DNA of 44,122 bases from Lachnospiraceae bacterium. Its GTDB lineage: Bacteria; Bacillota; Clostridia; Lachnospirales; Lachnospiraceae. The stretch is from the NCBI GenBank assembly GCA_021153325.1, contig JAGKTQ010000022.1:1-44122 (forward strand). Reading direction: 5' to 3'. Below the pieces are notes generated by a model. It did not search any database and had not been told where the DNA came from. It was given only the letters and a program-made list of their open reading frames with translations. Positions within the stretch are counted from its first letter, which is position 1, and each line of letters begins with the position of its first letter. Made by a program: the position numbers and the translations under genes. Positions 25,876-34,150 of this stretch are shown here, in pieces.

Positions 25876-26745
25876 TTAATACCGCAGCTTAATATTAGAC
25901 AAGCTGACATCTACATCATAACCATAATATTTTAAATAATATTCGATTCCCTTCTTTGCCAGATCAATATGGTTTTGTGGTGCGACCGTAATGCTTTTAA
26001 TCGGAAGCAGACCACCATCTCCAGCAGCATTTATTACAATATACGGAATGAAAAATCCATCCTTTTCTCTAAAATGAACTTCTGTATTCTGATGCTTTTT
26101 AAACAGAAAACGATATTCCTTTTCTTCCCGAAAACCTTCGTTTTTGAAAAACATAGCATAAATATTCGCATATTTTCTAAAATAATGGCATGCTTTCTCA
26201 AATGTCTCATCTTTCGGATTCTTTTCTGCATTTTTTACAAGTTGTGGGAAAGAAACATGCAATTGTGCCGGAATTTTATTCCATAGCAAATCTCTCATGT
26301 ATTCTCGTTGCTCTTTTTCCTCATAGATCACATGGCCATGATAGGAAATATCATTCGCTTTCGCAATCTTTCGAATGATCTTTTCTCCCTCAAAAGCCAT
26401 GTTATAACCGGTCTTACTGCCAAATTCTGACCAGAGTGTAATACTGTCCGGACAAGTAGAAAACGATAATACAAAGTATTCTTTCTCTTTTGGCTTCTTT
26501 CCTTCCTCGCCAAAAAGACTTTCCAATAAAAAATCCTGCTGCTCAAATTCTTTAAAGAGATCCCTGCATATTGTTTTGATCTTTGTCATGAAATAGGAAC
26601 ATTCTTTGGGGTCATTTAAGAAGTCACTTTTCGTTGCCCAAAAGCTATTGTTCTCCAATATCCCCTGTATACCAGCGCTTTTGGTATAATGATAAAGTAC
26701 TTCATCTTGCTTGATCTGTTTCAGTTGTAATAAATCTGTACTCAT
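25876..26745 (-). CDS. DUF2971 family protein
   Basis: A 289-residue protein with the DUF2971 signatures LYHYTKSAGIQGIL (about 17-30), FWATKSDFLNDPKEC (about 35-49), SITLWSEFGSK and a C-terminal GFREEKEYRFLFK. The family is widespread, often found in accessory or defence-rich regions, with no settled activity; the YHYT start and NDPxE motif recall ADP-ribosyltransferase-like folds, which is a weak inference. It starts only about 20 bp after the transketolase terminator, so there is little room for a promoter and it may depend on readthrough. Confidence 0.8.
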   Translation of the reverse strand: MSTDLLQLKQIKQDEVLYHYTKSAGIQGILENNSFWATKSDFLNDPKECSYFMTKIKTICRDLFKEFEQQDFLLESLFGEEGKKPKEKEYFVLSFSTCPDSITLWSEFGSKTGYNMAFEGEKIIRKIAKANDISYHGHVIYEEKEQREYMRDLLWNKIPAQLHVSFPQLVKNAEKNPKDETFEKACHYFRKYANIYAMFFKNEGFREEKEYRFLFKKHQNTEVHFREKDGFFIPYIVINAAGDGGLLPIKSITVAPQNHIDLAKKGIEYYLKYYGYDVDVSLSNIKLRY

Positions 26746-26763
26746 TTTTCCCTTTCAAGTTAC

Positions 26764-26798
26764 AAAAATCCCATAGGCAGAACTTCTGCCTACAGGAT
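26764..26798 (-). terminator. Intrinsic terminator after the transketolase genes
   Basis: TAGGCAGAA and TTCTGCCTA form the core stem, extended by ATCC/GGAT across a small mismatch; on the minus strand it runs into TTTTTG. It lies 22 bp past the transketolase C-subunit gene. Confidence 0.8.
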
Positions 26799-26819
26799 CT
26801 TATTTTTATAGTTCTATAC

Positions 26820-27758
26820 TTATACGAACTCCTTAACACTCTTATATACGCCTTCTGCATCCAAACCATATTTTTCAATCAATGCTGCTGCAGAACCAGA
26901 CTCACCAAAAATATCCTGCATGCCGACTTTTTTGACCGGAGTCGGAGCAAGCTCAGCAAGCGCATCACAAACTGCACTTCCAAGACCGCCAATTACAGAA
27001 TGCTCTTCTACGGTAACTACTTTTCCAGTTTTCTTTGCAGACGCTGCAACCAGCTCTTTATCAAGAGGCTTGATCGTATGGATATTAATGACTTCTGCAC
27101 TGATTCCATCAGCAGCAAGCTTCTCCGCTGCTCCTAAAGCACTGTCTACACAAATACCGGTTGCTACAATAGTAACATCTGTTCCTTCACGAAGAACAAC
27201 ACCTTTTCCAATTTCAAATTTATAATCCGGTCTGTCATTAATAACTGGCACTGCTGCACGTCCAAAACGAAGATAAACCGGTCCTTCATATTCTACTGCT
27301 GCACGTACTGCTGCTCTAGCTTCTACATCATCCGCAGGATTAATAACTACCATTCCCGGAATGGTTCTCATTAATGCAATATCTTCATTACACTGATGCG
27401 TTGCGCCATCTTCACCAACACTGATACCTGCATGAGTTGCACCGATCTTTACATTTAAGTGTGGATAGCCTATAGAGTTACGAACCTGCTCAAAAGCTCG
27501 TCCTGCTACAAACATCGCAAAAGAACTTACAAAAGGAATTTTTCCTACTGTGGAAAGTCCTGCTGCAATACCAACCATATTACTTTCTGCAATACCGCAA
27601 TCAATGTGGCGATCAGGATATGCTTTCTTAAAAATACCAGTTTTGGTTGCCGCTGCAAGGTCAGCATCCAATACAACTAAATTTGGATATTCTGCTCCTA
27701 ATTCTACAAGAGCATTACCATAGCTTTCTCTTGTTGCAATTTTCTTTATTTCTGACAT
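26820..27758 (-). CDS. Transketolase, C-terminal subunit
   Basis: The pyrimidine-binding and C-terminal half of a split transketolase (non-oxidative pentose phosphate pathway). The 312 residues carry GIAESNMVGIAAGLS with the catalytic Glu, the SFAMFVAGRAFEQVRNSIGY block, THAGISVGEDGATHQ and a C-terminal domain with VTVEEHSVIGGLGSAV. It overlaps the N-subunit gene by 13 bp, in keeping with a two-polypeptide enzyme made in equal amounts. Confidence 0.93.
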   Translation of the reverse strand: MSEIKKIATRESYGNALVELGAEYPNLVVLDADLAAATKTGIFKKAYPDRHIDCGIAESNMVGIAAGLSTVGKIPFVSSFAMFVAGRAFEQVRNSIGYPHLNVKIGATHAGISVGEDGATHQCNEDIALMRTIPGMVVINPADDVEARAAVRAAVEYEGPVYLRFGRAAVPVINDRPDYKFEIGKGVVLREGTDVTIVATGICVDSALGAAEKLAADGISAEVINIHTIKPLDKELVAASAKKTGKVVTVEEHSVIGGLGSAVCDALAELAPTPVKKVGMQDIFGESGSAAALIEKYGLDAEGVYKSVKEFV

Positions 27759-28582
27759 AATTCTGCCCCCACTTTCTCAAGGTCTGCCATTGCGATTGCA
27801 AATTCTTCATCATTTGGTGCTTTACCATGCCAATCTGCAATGCCTTCCATAAAGGATACGCCTTTTCCTTTAATACTGTGTGCAATGATAGCTGTCGGCA
27901 TGCCCTTTGTTTCTCTTGCTTCTTTAAAGGCTGCTCTGATAGCATCAAAATCATGTGCATCAATATTGATTACGTGGAAGTTAAATGCCTCAAATTTTTT
28001 ATCAATAGGATATGGAGAACAAACATCTTCAACATTACCATCAATCTGTAAACCGTTGTTATCTACGATAACGCAAAGATTGTCAAGTTTTCTGTGACCG
28101 GCAAACATAGCAGCCTCCCAAACCTGACCTTCCTGAATTTCACCATCACCAAGTAATGTATATACACGGAAATCTTTTTTATCCATTTTTGCACCAAGTG
28201 CCATACCTACTGCCGTTGAAATTCCCTGTCCTAAAGAACCGCTGGACATATCAATACCCGGAATATGCTTCATATCTGGATGTCCCTGAAGATAAGAACC
28301 TAATTTACGAAGAGTAGTCAAATCTTCTACCGGGAAAAATCCTCTATTTGCCAATGCTGCATAAAGCCCCGGTGCAGTGTGTCCTTTTGACAACACAAAA
28401 CGATCTCTGTCTTCTTTTTTCGGCTCCTTTGGGTCGATATTCATCTCTTCAAAATAAAGAAACGTAAAAATATCTGCTGCGGAAAGTGATCCACCTGGAT
28501 GTCCGGCTTTTGCACTATGTACACCCGCCAAGATACCTTTACGAACTTCATTTGCCATTTTAGCAAGTTCTAAGTTATTCAT
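27746..28582 (-). CDS. Transketolase, N-terminal subunit
   Basis: The thiamine-diphosphate-binding half of split transketolase. The 278 residues include AGHPGGSLSAADI, LSKGHTAPGLYAALA, GSLGQGISTAVGMALG and the ThDP/Mg motif GDGEIQEGQVWEAAMFA...NN. GGAGGAG precedes the ATG. Together with the overlapping C subunit it gives one complete enzyme of about 590 residues, the common form in Clostridia. Confidence 0.94.
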   Translation of the reverse strand: MNNLELAKMANEVRKGILAGVHSAKAGHPGGSLSAADIFTFLYFEEMNIDPKEPKKEDRDRFVLSKGHTAPGLYAALANRGFFPVEDLTTLRKLGSYLQGHPDMKHIPGIDMSSGSLGQGISTAVGMALGAKMDKKDFRVYTLLGDGEIQEGQVWEAAMFAGHRKLDNLCVIVDNNGLQIDGNVEDVCSPYPIDKKFEAFNFHVINIDAHDFDAIRAAFKEARETKGMPTAIIAHSIKGKGVSFMEGIADWHGKAPNDEEFAIAMADLEKVGAELCQK

Positions 28583-28703
28583 GTTCTCTCCTCCAAATAT
28601 TAAATCAATCGTCTTTACTTTATCATAGATAACCGTTTCCGTCTATAGACGTATATAGAACAAATTTGATATTTTTTCCATTCTTTTTTGGCTATTCTTC
28701 TAA

Positions 28704-28834
28704 TCATTTCGCTACTTTTGGCAAATTCCGCTCTAAAAAGGTAGATAAAATACGGAAAGATCCGTCTGTTTTGTAATAGTGAAATCCGTACGGCTCCAGT
28801 CTTTTTCCTACAATCTCTCTTATTTTTTTGTCAT
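28704..28834 (-). pseudogene. Short frameshifted coding remnant
   Basis: In the gap between the transketolase and DUF885 genes, the minus strand reads as plausible protein for about 40 codons ending at TGA 28704-28706: IREIVGKRLEPYGFHYYKTD, then GSFRILSTFLERNLPKVAK. It has no start in frame. An ATG at 28834 (ATG ACA then an A run) enters this frame only if the A7 tract had eight A residues, so a one-base loss (or slippage) would explain it. I do not recognise the family. The rest of the 28583-28907 gap is AT-rich and should hold the promoters of the two flanking genes. Confidence 0.35.
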
Positions 28835-28848
28835 TTTTATTGGGTTTT

Positions 28849-28878
28849 TTGCATGATTTATTTTTTCTTTCATAGAAT
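28849..28878 (+). promoter_or_regulatory. Possible promoter of the DUF885 gene
   Basis: TTGCAT (28849-28854), an 18-bp spacer and TAGAAT (28873-28878) precede the gene start by about 30 bp. Moderate match only. Confidence 0.4.
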
Positions 28879-28907
28879 TAAAAAAGATAAAAGATAGAAG
28901 TCCTACC

Positions 28908-30722
28908 ATGAACCTTTTTCAAAATAAAAAGAAAATAACCGGAAAGCAGATCCTTTACTTCCTGCCAGTTCCGGTTTTATGCCTTGCTCTTTTCTTCACT
29001 CTCACACAGACCTCCCGAAGTTTTCATGATTTTACAAAGGATTTATTCTGCTCGGAGCTGTCAGGGAATACGCTTTCCCTTCATTACACAATAGCAGAAC
29101 CTGAGGATTTCGGACTGAAAAGTACAGAAGTCCAACTACCTGTTTTCACGACAGAGAGCAAAGATCAACAACAATTGCTATTAGATGAAAGTCTCGCCTT
29201 TTTGCAAAACATAGATCCGAAACGTCTGAGTAAAGAGGATGCATACACTTACTCTCTTCTTCTTTCTTATTTCAAAAATGAAAGTTCTGCAAAGGACTAC
29301 TTTTATTATGATGAGCCGCTCTCTCCCTCTTCCGGTATGCAGACACAGTTTCCTATTCTGCTTGCAGAATATACTTTTCGTTCCAAAAAGGATGTAGAGG
29401 ACTATTTAAAGATTTTGGAGCAATCTGAAACATATTTTGCAGGTCTGCTCACTTATGAACAGGAAAAATCCACTGCCGGTCTTTTTATGTCTGATACCGC
29501 CGTCAAAAAAGTCATTGCACAATGTGACTCTATTATGGATGACTCTCTTTTGGAAAATGGAACGCATTTTTTACAGACTACTTTTACTGAACGACTGCGT
29601 GCATTAAAAGAGCAGGGTTTGATAACCGACGAAGAAATGAAAGCCTATGAATCTGATAATGACCGGCTTTTGAATACTGTTATGGCTCCCGCTTATACTA
29701 CGTTAGCGGATGGGCTTTTCCTGCTTTCTGGAACGGGGAAAAATGTTGGCGGACTTGCTGGTTTTCAACATGGAAAAGAATATTATCTTTATTTAATAAA
29801 ACGGGATGTAGGAAGTTATCGTGACATTAATGATATCAAATCGTTAGTCTGCGAGGATTTTGATAAAAATTTGGAAATGCTCATCACTGCCACAACAGAA
29901 AGCCCGGAGCTTCTTACGCATGCACAGGACGGACGTTTTGATACTGCCTTTCCCTTCGAAAAGGCTGAAGAAATGCTGAATTATCTCCAAAATAGAATGC
30001 AAAAGGACTTTCCTCCACTTTCCGGTCAAGTTCCGTATTCTATTAAGAGTATTTCTGATTCCCTTGCTTCCTATAGCAGTCCGGCATTTTACCTGACACC
30101 CCCTCTTGATGATTGTGATGATAATGTTATTTACTTAAATCCAACGAATCATTATGACAAACTGGAATTGTTCACAACGCTTGCACACGAAGGCTATCCC
30201 GGTCACCTGTTTCAATGCGTTTATTACAACAGCAAACCTTCTTCACAGGAAATGCCGATTCGCAGTTTATTGGGCTACACTGGATATGCAGAAGGTTATG
30301 CATTATATGTAGAATTGCTCTCCTACGATTATGCCAGCGAACTGGCTTTAAGCGCCGGAGAGGAAGAAGCCGCACAGTATTATCAGATCTTGAAAACTGA
30401 CCGCAAAGTGCAGCTTGGACTTTATTCTCTTTTAGATATTGCTATCCATTATGATGGTGCCGACTATTCTAAAGTAAAAAATTTTCTTTCTTCTATGGGA
30501 ATCAAAGATGAGTCCACCTGTCAGGCTATTTATGAGTATATTGTAGAAGAACCGGGAAATTATTTGAAATATTATTTAGGATATCTAGAAATTCTTTCTT
30601 TAAAAGAAAAGGCAGCTACAGAATGGGGTGATACTTATACCGATTACAAATTTCATAAATTTTTCTTAGATGCAGGGCCATCGGATTTTAAAGCTCTGGA
30701 AAATTTGCTTTCCGAAAAATAA
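28908..30722 (+). CDS. DUF885 family membrane-anchored metallopeptidase-like protein
   Basis: A 604-residue protein with one N-terminal membrane or signal segment (about 16-32, LYFLPVPVLCLALFFTL). The DUF885 hallmark HEGYPGH is at about residue 426 in TLAHEGYPGHLFQCVYY, a zinc-site pattern (HExxPGH) with a downstream glycine/tyrosine block GYTGYAEGYALYVELL carrying a further Glu. It is expected to act outside the membrane as a peptidase, but the family has little proven biochemistry. Ribosome site is poor (AGAAGTCC). Single gene with its own terminator. Confidence 0.85.
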   Translation: MNLFQNKKKITGKQILYFLPVPVLCLALFFTLTQTSRSFHDFTKDLFCSELSGNTLSLHYTIAEPEDFGLKSTEVQLPVFTTESKDQQQLLLDESLAFLQNIDPKRLSKEDAYTYSLLLSYFKNESSAKDYFYYDEPLSPSSGMQTQFPILLAEYTFRSKKDVEDYLKILEQSETYFAGLLTYEQEKSTAGLFMSDTAVKKVIAQCDSIMDDSLLENGTHFLQTTFTERLRALKEQGLITDEEMKAYESDNDRLLNTVMAPAYTTLADGLFLLSGTGKNVGGLAGFQHGKEYYLYLIKRDVGSYRDINDIKSLVCEDFDKNLEMLITATTESPELLTHAQDGRFDTAFPFEKAEEMLNYLQNRMQKDFPPLSGQVPYSIKSISDSLASYSSPAFYLTPPLDDCDDNVIYLNPTNHYDKLELFTTLAHEGYPGHLFQCVYYNSKPSSQEMPIRSLLGYTGYAEGYALYVELLSYDYASELALSAGEEEAAQYYQILKTDRKVQLGLYSLLDIAIHYDGADYSKVKNFLSSMGIKDESTCQAIYEYIVEEPGNYLKYYLGYLEILSLKEKAATEWGDTYTDYKFHKFFLDAGPSDFKALENLLSEK

Positions 30723-30742
30723 ATAACATCATCCTATATGCA

Positions 30743-30791
30743 AAGTGCTCTTCTTCCATAAATATTTATAGAAGAAAAGCACTTATTTTTT
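30743..30791. terminator. Bidirectional terminator between DUF885 and marR
   Basis: AAGTGCTCTTCTTC (30743-30756) pairs with GAAGAAAAGCACTT (30771-30784), one mismatch, followed by TTATTTTTTT on the plus strand and an A/T tract on the other side. It serves two convergent genes. Confidence 0.8.
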
Positions 30792-30807
30792 TACAAGCCT
30801 TATCTCT

Positions 30808-31251
30808 TTATTTGTCCAAACATCTCTGAAAATAATCTGCAAGATTACTGAGTGCTTTGGCAAGAACATCTTTTTCATCCTCGTCCAGATTTTTGAGTAC
30901 TGCCTTTACCATTTCATTGTGAAACTTCTGATGATATTCATACGCTGCCTTGCCACTCTCTGAAAGGGAAACAAGCACAACCCGCCTGTCCTCTTCACTT
31001 CTCACACGCTCCACTAAGCCTTTTTTTACTAAGCTGTTTACAGAAATGGTCAGCGTTCCGGTCGTAACAGACAGCGATTTTGCTACCGCAGTCATGTTTT
31101 TTGGTTCCCCTGTTCCAATTGCTTCGATGACATGCATGTCATTTACAGTAACATTTTTATATTTACCCCTCTTTAAAGTATTTTCTTCAATGGTTCCTAT
31201 ATTCCGAAAAAGCTTTACTAATATTTCATTTAAAGCTGCATTAATATCCAC
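30808..31251 (-). CDS. MarR-family transcriptional regulator
   Basis: A 147-residue winged-helix regulator. Visible elements are VNDMHVIEAIGTGEPKNMTA, the recognition-helix region SLSVTTGTLTISVNSLVKKG and the wing LVERVRSEEDRRVVLVSLSE, typical of MarR (close in style to FabT-like regulators of Lachnospiraceae). The start is a GTG at 31251: GGAGGAG lies just upstream, overlapping the end of the nuclease-like gene, and only 2 nt separate stop and start. The two genes are therefore translationally coupled. A palindrome in the shared promoter is a likely autoregulatory site. Confidence 0.88.
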   Translation of the reverse strand: MDINAALNEILVKLFRNIGTIEENTLKRGKYKNVTVNDMHVIEAIGTGEPKNMTAVAKSLSVTTGTLTISVNSLVKKGLVERVRSEEDRRVVLVSLSESGKAAYEYHQKFHNEMVKAVLKNLDEDEKDVLAKALSNLADYFQRCLDK

Positions 31252-31253
31252 TT

Positions 31254-31706
31254 TTACTCCTCCATCATACTTTCCAAATATCCTCTGTCCCATAACAGAA
31301 TTTTCAGCTTCTTTGCTGCCTCTACTGCTGGTGTTGTGAAATATTGGTTCGTCAGTACTGCTCCCACCATCCGGTCATAATAATCACGCCCGGCATAGGC
31401 TTCCTGAATTGCCTTTACGCCTACAGGATCTGAATAGCACTTACATTGAATTGCATAGGTTACTCCGTCCTTTTCAGCAAGAATATCAACTCCATAATCC
31501 CCGCTTCCCTTTGTGACCTCAACTTCCAAAAAACCTTTTTTCTTCAAAAGCTCTGCACAAAAATATTCAAAGTCGTGTCCTTCCATTTCATCTATCTCAT
31601 TGTGCTTTCGATTTTTCCTACGACTTAATCTTAATATAAGAGCAATCAAAAGGACTATAATACCGATTCCTACTATAATCGCTACTAATGTTGTAATATT
31701 TGGCAT
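31254..31706 (-). CDS. Membrane-anchored Mrr-like restriction endonuclease domain protein
   Basis: About 150 residues: one N-terminal membrane helix (about 5-26), a basic stretch RLSRRKNRK, then a PD-(D/E)xK nuclease domain of the Mrr_cat type, with EGHDFEYFCAELLKKKGF, catalytic Asp74 in GSGDYGVDIL and Q87-C-K89 in YAIQCKCY. All key residues are present. No methylase or specificity subunit is nearby, so this is not a classic restriction system. I start at 31706 (AGAGAGAA 7 nt upstream) rather than an ATG 18 codons earlier that lacks a site. It forms an operon with marR. Confidence 0.83.
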   Translation of the reverse strand: MPNITTLVAIIVGIGIIVLLIALILRLSRRKNRKHNEIDEMEGHDFEYFCAELLKKKGFLEVEVTKGSGDYGVDILAEKDGVTYAIQCKCYSDPVGVKAIQEAYAGRDYYDRMVGAVLTNQYFTTPAVEAAKKLKILLWDRGYLESMMEE

Positions 31707-31777
31707 AAATCTGTTCTCTCTATTTTTTGTTATTCCCAATACGTATAGTATTTTTTTCATTTCTTACATGAAAATAC

Positions 31778-31806
31778 ATATAACATTCAAAATATTTGAA
31801 TATCAA
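31778..31806 (-). promoter_or_regulatory. Promoter of the nuclease-marR operon with an embedded palindrome
   Basis: TTGATA (31801-31806), 17 bp, TTATAT (31778-31783) on the minus strand. The spacer is filled by the inverted repeat ATTCAAAATATTTGAAT (31785-31801; 7-bp arms, 3-bp centre), which has the size and placement of a MarR operator, so binding would block RNA polymerase. Confidence 0.55.
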
Positions 31807-31850
31807 ACTTCTAACAGTATAACACAAAATTACAATTTAGGTGAGAGAAT

Positions 31851-31879
31851 TTGACATAAAATAAAATCAGTTCTATACT
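31851..31879 (+). promoter_or_regulatory. Consensus promoter of the AEC transporter gene
   Basis: TTGACA (31851-31856), exactly 17 bp, TATACT (31874-31879). The start near 31886 gives a leader of about 50 nt. It is divergent from the nuclease-marR promoter about 45 bp away. Confidence 0.85.
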
Positions 31880-31936
31880 CGACTGTGGATTTATCATCTT
31901 TAAGAACTAATTTTATGTTAATGGAAAGGCATGCTC

Positions 31937-32884
31937 ATGGAAAATTTGATTTTTAGTTTAAATGCGACCATTCCGATATTTCTTGTAATGGTCATTGGAT
32001 ATATATGTAAAAATTTAAAGCTGGTAGATGACAGTTTTGTAAAAACTTTAAATTCTTTTAATTATAAAGTTACTCTGCCTGTCCTTTTATTTAAAGATAT
32101 TGCAGAGGCAGACTTCTATTCTGTCTGGGATACAAAGTATGTTTTATTTTGCTTTTTTATAACTTTATTTTGTATCTGTGCCATTTGGTTACTTACAGGG
32201 ATTTTTTATAAAGATAAGGCATTGATCGGCGAATTTGTACAGGCATCCTACCGCGGAAGTGCGGCTGTTTTAGGAATTGCTTTTATTCAGAATATTTATG
32301 GTACTTCTGGAATGGCACCTCTTATGATCATCGGAACCGTTCCTCTCTATAATATTGCAGCAGTTATCGTATTGTCCTTTACTGGTCCGGAAAGCCACGG
32401 CATGAGCAAAGATACTATTAAAAAATCTATCAAGGGAATCCTCACGAATCCGATCATTATTGGTATTCTCTTAGGTATGGCTGTCTCTCTTTCCAGAATC
32501 ACTTTCCCAGTCATTATTACGAAAACGATTGGAAATATTTCTGTTCTCGCTACACCGCTTGCGCTTATCGGATTGGGTGCCGGTTTTGAAGGCAAAAAAG
32601 CACTGGCAAAATTAAAGCCTACTTTTGTCTGCTCCTTTATCAAATTAATTTTACAGCCTGCCATTTTTCTTCCTCTTGCTGCCTATATGGGCTTCCGGGA
32701 AGAAAAAATGGTAGCTATTTTAATCATGTTAGGAGCACCGACTACGGTAAGCTGTTATATCATGGCGAAAAATACAGGTCATGAAGGTGTATTGACATCA
32801 AGTGTTGTAGTTTCCACTACATTTTTAAGTTCTATTACTCTTACATTCTGGCTTTACATATTAAAAATTACTGGCTTGATCTAA
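31937..32884 (+). CDS. AEC (auxin efflux carrier) family transporter
   Basis: A roughly 315-residue membrane protein with about ten helices in two five-helix halves and the start TIPIFLVMVIGYICKNLKLV usual for bacterial AEC proteins. Bacterial members move malate, malonate or other small organic acids; the substrate is not known here. I start at the ATG at 31937, 7 nt after GGAAAGG; the in-frame ATG at 31931 is too close to it. The end has ILIMLGAPTTVSCYIMAKN, typical of the family. Confidence 0.88.
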   Translation: MENLIFSLNATIPIFLVMVIGYICKNLKLVDDSFVKTLNSFNYKVTLPVLLFKDIAEADFYSVWDTKYVLFCFFITLFCICAIWLLTGIFYKDKALIGEFVQASYRGSAAVLGIAFIQNIYGTSGMAPLMIIGTVPLYNIAAVIVLSFTGPESHGMSKDTIKKSIKGILTNPIIIGILLGMAVSLSRITFPVIITKTIGNISVLATPLALIGLGAGFEGKKALAKLKPTFVCSFIKLILQPAIFLPLAAYMGFREEKMVAILIMLGAPTTVSCYIMAKNTGHEGVLTSSVVVSTTFLSSITLTFWLYILKITGLI

Positions 32885-33004
32885 ATGAGAGCAGTCTATC
32901 TGCTCCTGCCAGCCATAAGGAAGATACTGGCTGGCAATTCGCTCTTCCGGTCTGCTGTCAAACACACAATTAACATTGCAAGTACTGATTTCATAGCATT
33001 CCCC
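32861..33004 (-). other. Coding-like stretch without a start codon, after nspC
   Basis: In the 130-bp gap between the convergent AEC and nspC genes the minus strand has a frame from just after a TGA to TAA at 32861-32863 that reads like real protein (CYEISTCNVNCVFDSRPEER, then IASQYLPYGWQEQIDCSHLD). It has no ATG, GTG or TTG where one would be needed. A different frame offers a 32-codon ORF with an AGGGGA site (32896-32994) but its translation looks random. A GCCAGCC/GGCTGGC dyad lies here too, without a T run. I do not recognise a family. Confidence 0.25.
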
Positions 33005-33014
33005 TCACTTGTTT

Positions 33015-34148
33015 TTATAATCTCATTTTAAAATCTTTATACCCAAATTTCCGTACAATTCTTACCTTTCTGTCTTTATCCACCACAGCAATCGTAGGTA
33101 GTGGCATCCCATTAAAGGTATTGTTCTTTACCATAGAATAAATCGCCATATCACAAAATGCAATTTTATCTCCAACTTTCAGTGCCTCATCAAAAGAGTA
33201 TGTCCCAATTATATCACCCGCAAGACAGGTCGGCCCGCCTAAAGTATAGGTATATTTCTTTTCTCCTGCCTTTCCGCTTCCAATTACAAAAGGGCGGTAT
33301 GGCATTTCCAGTACATCCGGCATATGACATGCCGCAGAAGTATCTAAAATGGCAATCTGTCCGTCATTCTCAATAAGCTCTAAAACCTCTGCTACTAAAA
33401 ATCCAGTATCTAAAGCAACCGCCTCACCCGGCTCTAAATAGACCTCCACCTGATATTTTTCCCGAAACTCTTTTATTATTGCAATTAACTGATCCACATC
33501 ATAGTCCGATTTTGTAATATGATGTCCACCGCCAAAATTGACCCATTTCATTTTAGGCAGCCATTGACCAAATTTTTCTTCTACTGCCTTTAATGTAACT
33601 TCCAAAGCGTCTACGCCCTGTTCACACAGGGTATGAAAGTGCAATCCTGAAATTCCCTCCAATTGCTTCGGTTTAAAGTTTGCCAAAGTCACACCCAGTC
33701 TTGAACCCTTGCTGCAAGGGTCATAGATTCCATGCTCCTGAGTTGAACATTCCGGATTGATACGAATTCCACATTCCCGTCCTGCTGCCAGTGCTTTCTC
33801 TTTAAATTTCTCCCACTGTGCAAAAGAATTGAAAATAATATGATCGCAAAGAGTCAGAATTTCCTCAAAATCCTCTTCTTTATATGCTGGAGAAAATACA
33901 TGGTTCTCCTTCCCCATTTCCTCTGCTCCCAGCCGTGCTTCATATAGTCCGCTTGCCGTAGCACCGGAAATATATTCTCCAATCAAAGGATAAAAATAAT
34001 ACATAGAAAATGCCTTTTGTGCTAAGAGAATATGACACCCTGCCTCTTTTTCCACTCTTTTTAATATTTTAAGATTTTTCACTAGAAGCTCCTCTTCCAC
34101 CACATAACAAGGGGTAGGGAGGCTTCGCCATTCTTTTTTTATTTCCAT
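33015..34148 (-). CDS. nspC: Carboxynorspermidine/carboxyspermidine decarboxylase
   Basis: PLP enzyme of the alanine-racemase fold that decarboxylates carboxyspermidine to spermidine (or carboxynorspermidine to norspermidine). The 377 residues include TPCYVVEEELLVKNL, the PLP lysine in LLAQKAFSMYYF, SGATASGLYEARLG, GLHFHTLCEQ, VNFGGGHHIT and the C-terminal PTCLAGD, all typical of NspC. The C-terminal CDMAIYSMVKNNTFNGMPLP is also diagnostic. It starts 2 bp after the dehydrogenase gene and is the last gene of the polyamine operon. Confidence 0.94.
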   Translation of the reverse strand: MEIKKEWRSLPTPCYVVEEELLVKNLKILKRVEKEAGCHILLAQKAFSMYYFYPLIGEYISGATASGLYEARLGAEEMGKENHVFSPAYKEEDFEEILTLCDHIIFNSFAQWEKFKEKALAAGRECGIRINPECSTQEHGIYDPCSKGSRLGVTLANFKPKQLEGISGLHFHTLCEQGVDALEVTLKAVEEKFGQWLPKMKWVNFGGGHHITKSDYDVDQLIAIIKEFREKYQVEVYLEPGEAVALDTGFLVAEVLELIENDGQIAILDTSAACHMPDVLEMPYRPFVIGSGKAGEKKYTYTLGGPTCLAGDIIGTYSFDEALKVGDKIAFCDMAIYSMVKNNTFNGMPLPTIAVVDKDRKVRIVRKFGYKDFKMRL

Positions 34149-34150
34149 AC

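Noticed and set aside
25788..25910. Longer N-terminus for ribulose-phosphate epimerase
   Set aside because: The extra 41 residues resemble no epimerase, overlap the DUF2971 gene, and a good ribosome site stands before the ATG at 25787.
31254..31706. Classic restriction-modification system
   Set aside because: No methyltransferase or specificity gene lies nearby; only a membrane-anchored nuclease domain and a regulator are present.
32896..32994. 32-codon ORF with an AGGGGA site after nspC
   Set aside because: The translation looks random and hydrophobic; a different frame over the same bases looks more like protein, so I kept only that as a weak observation.
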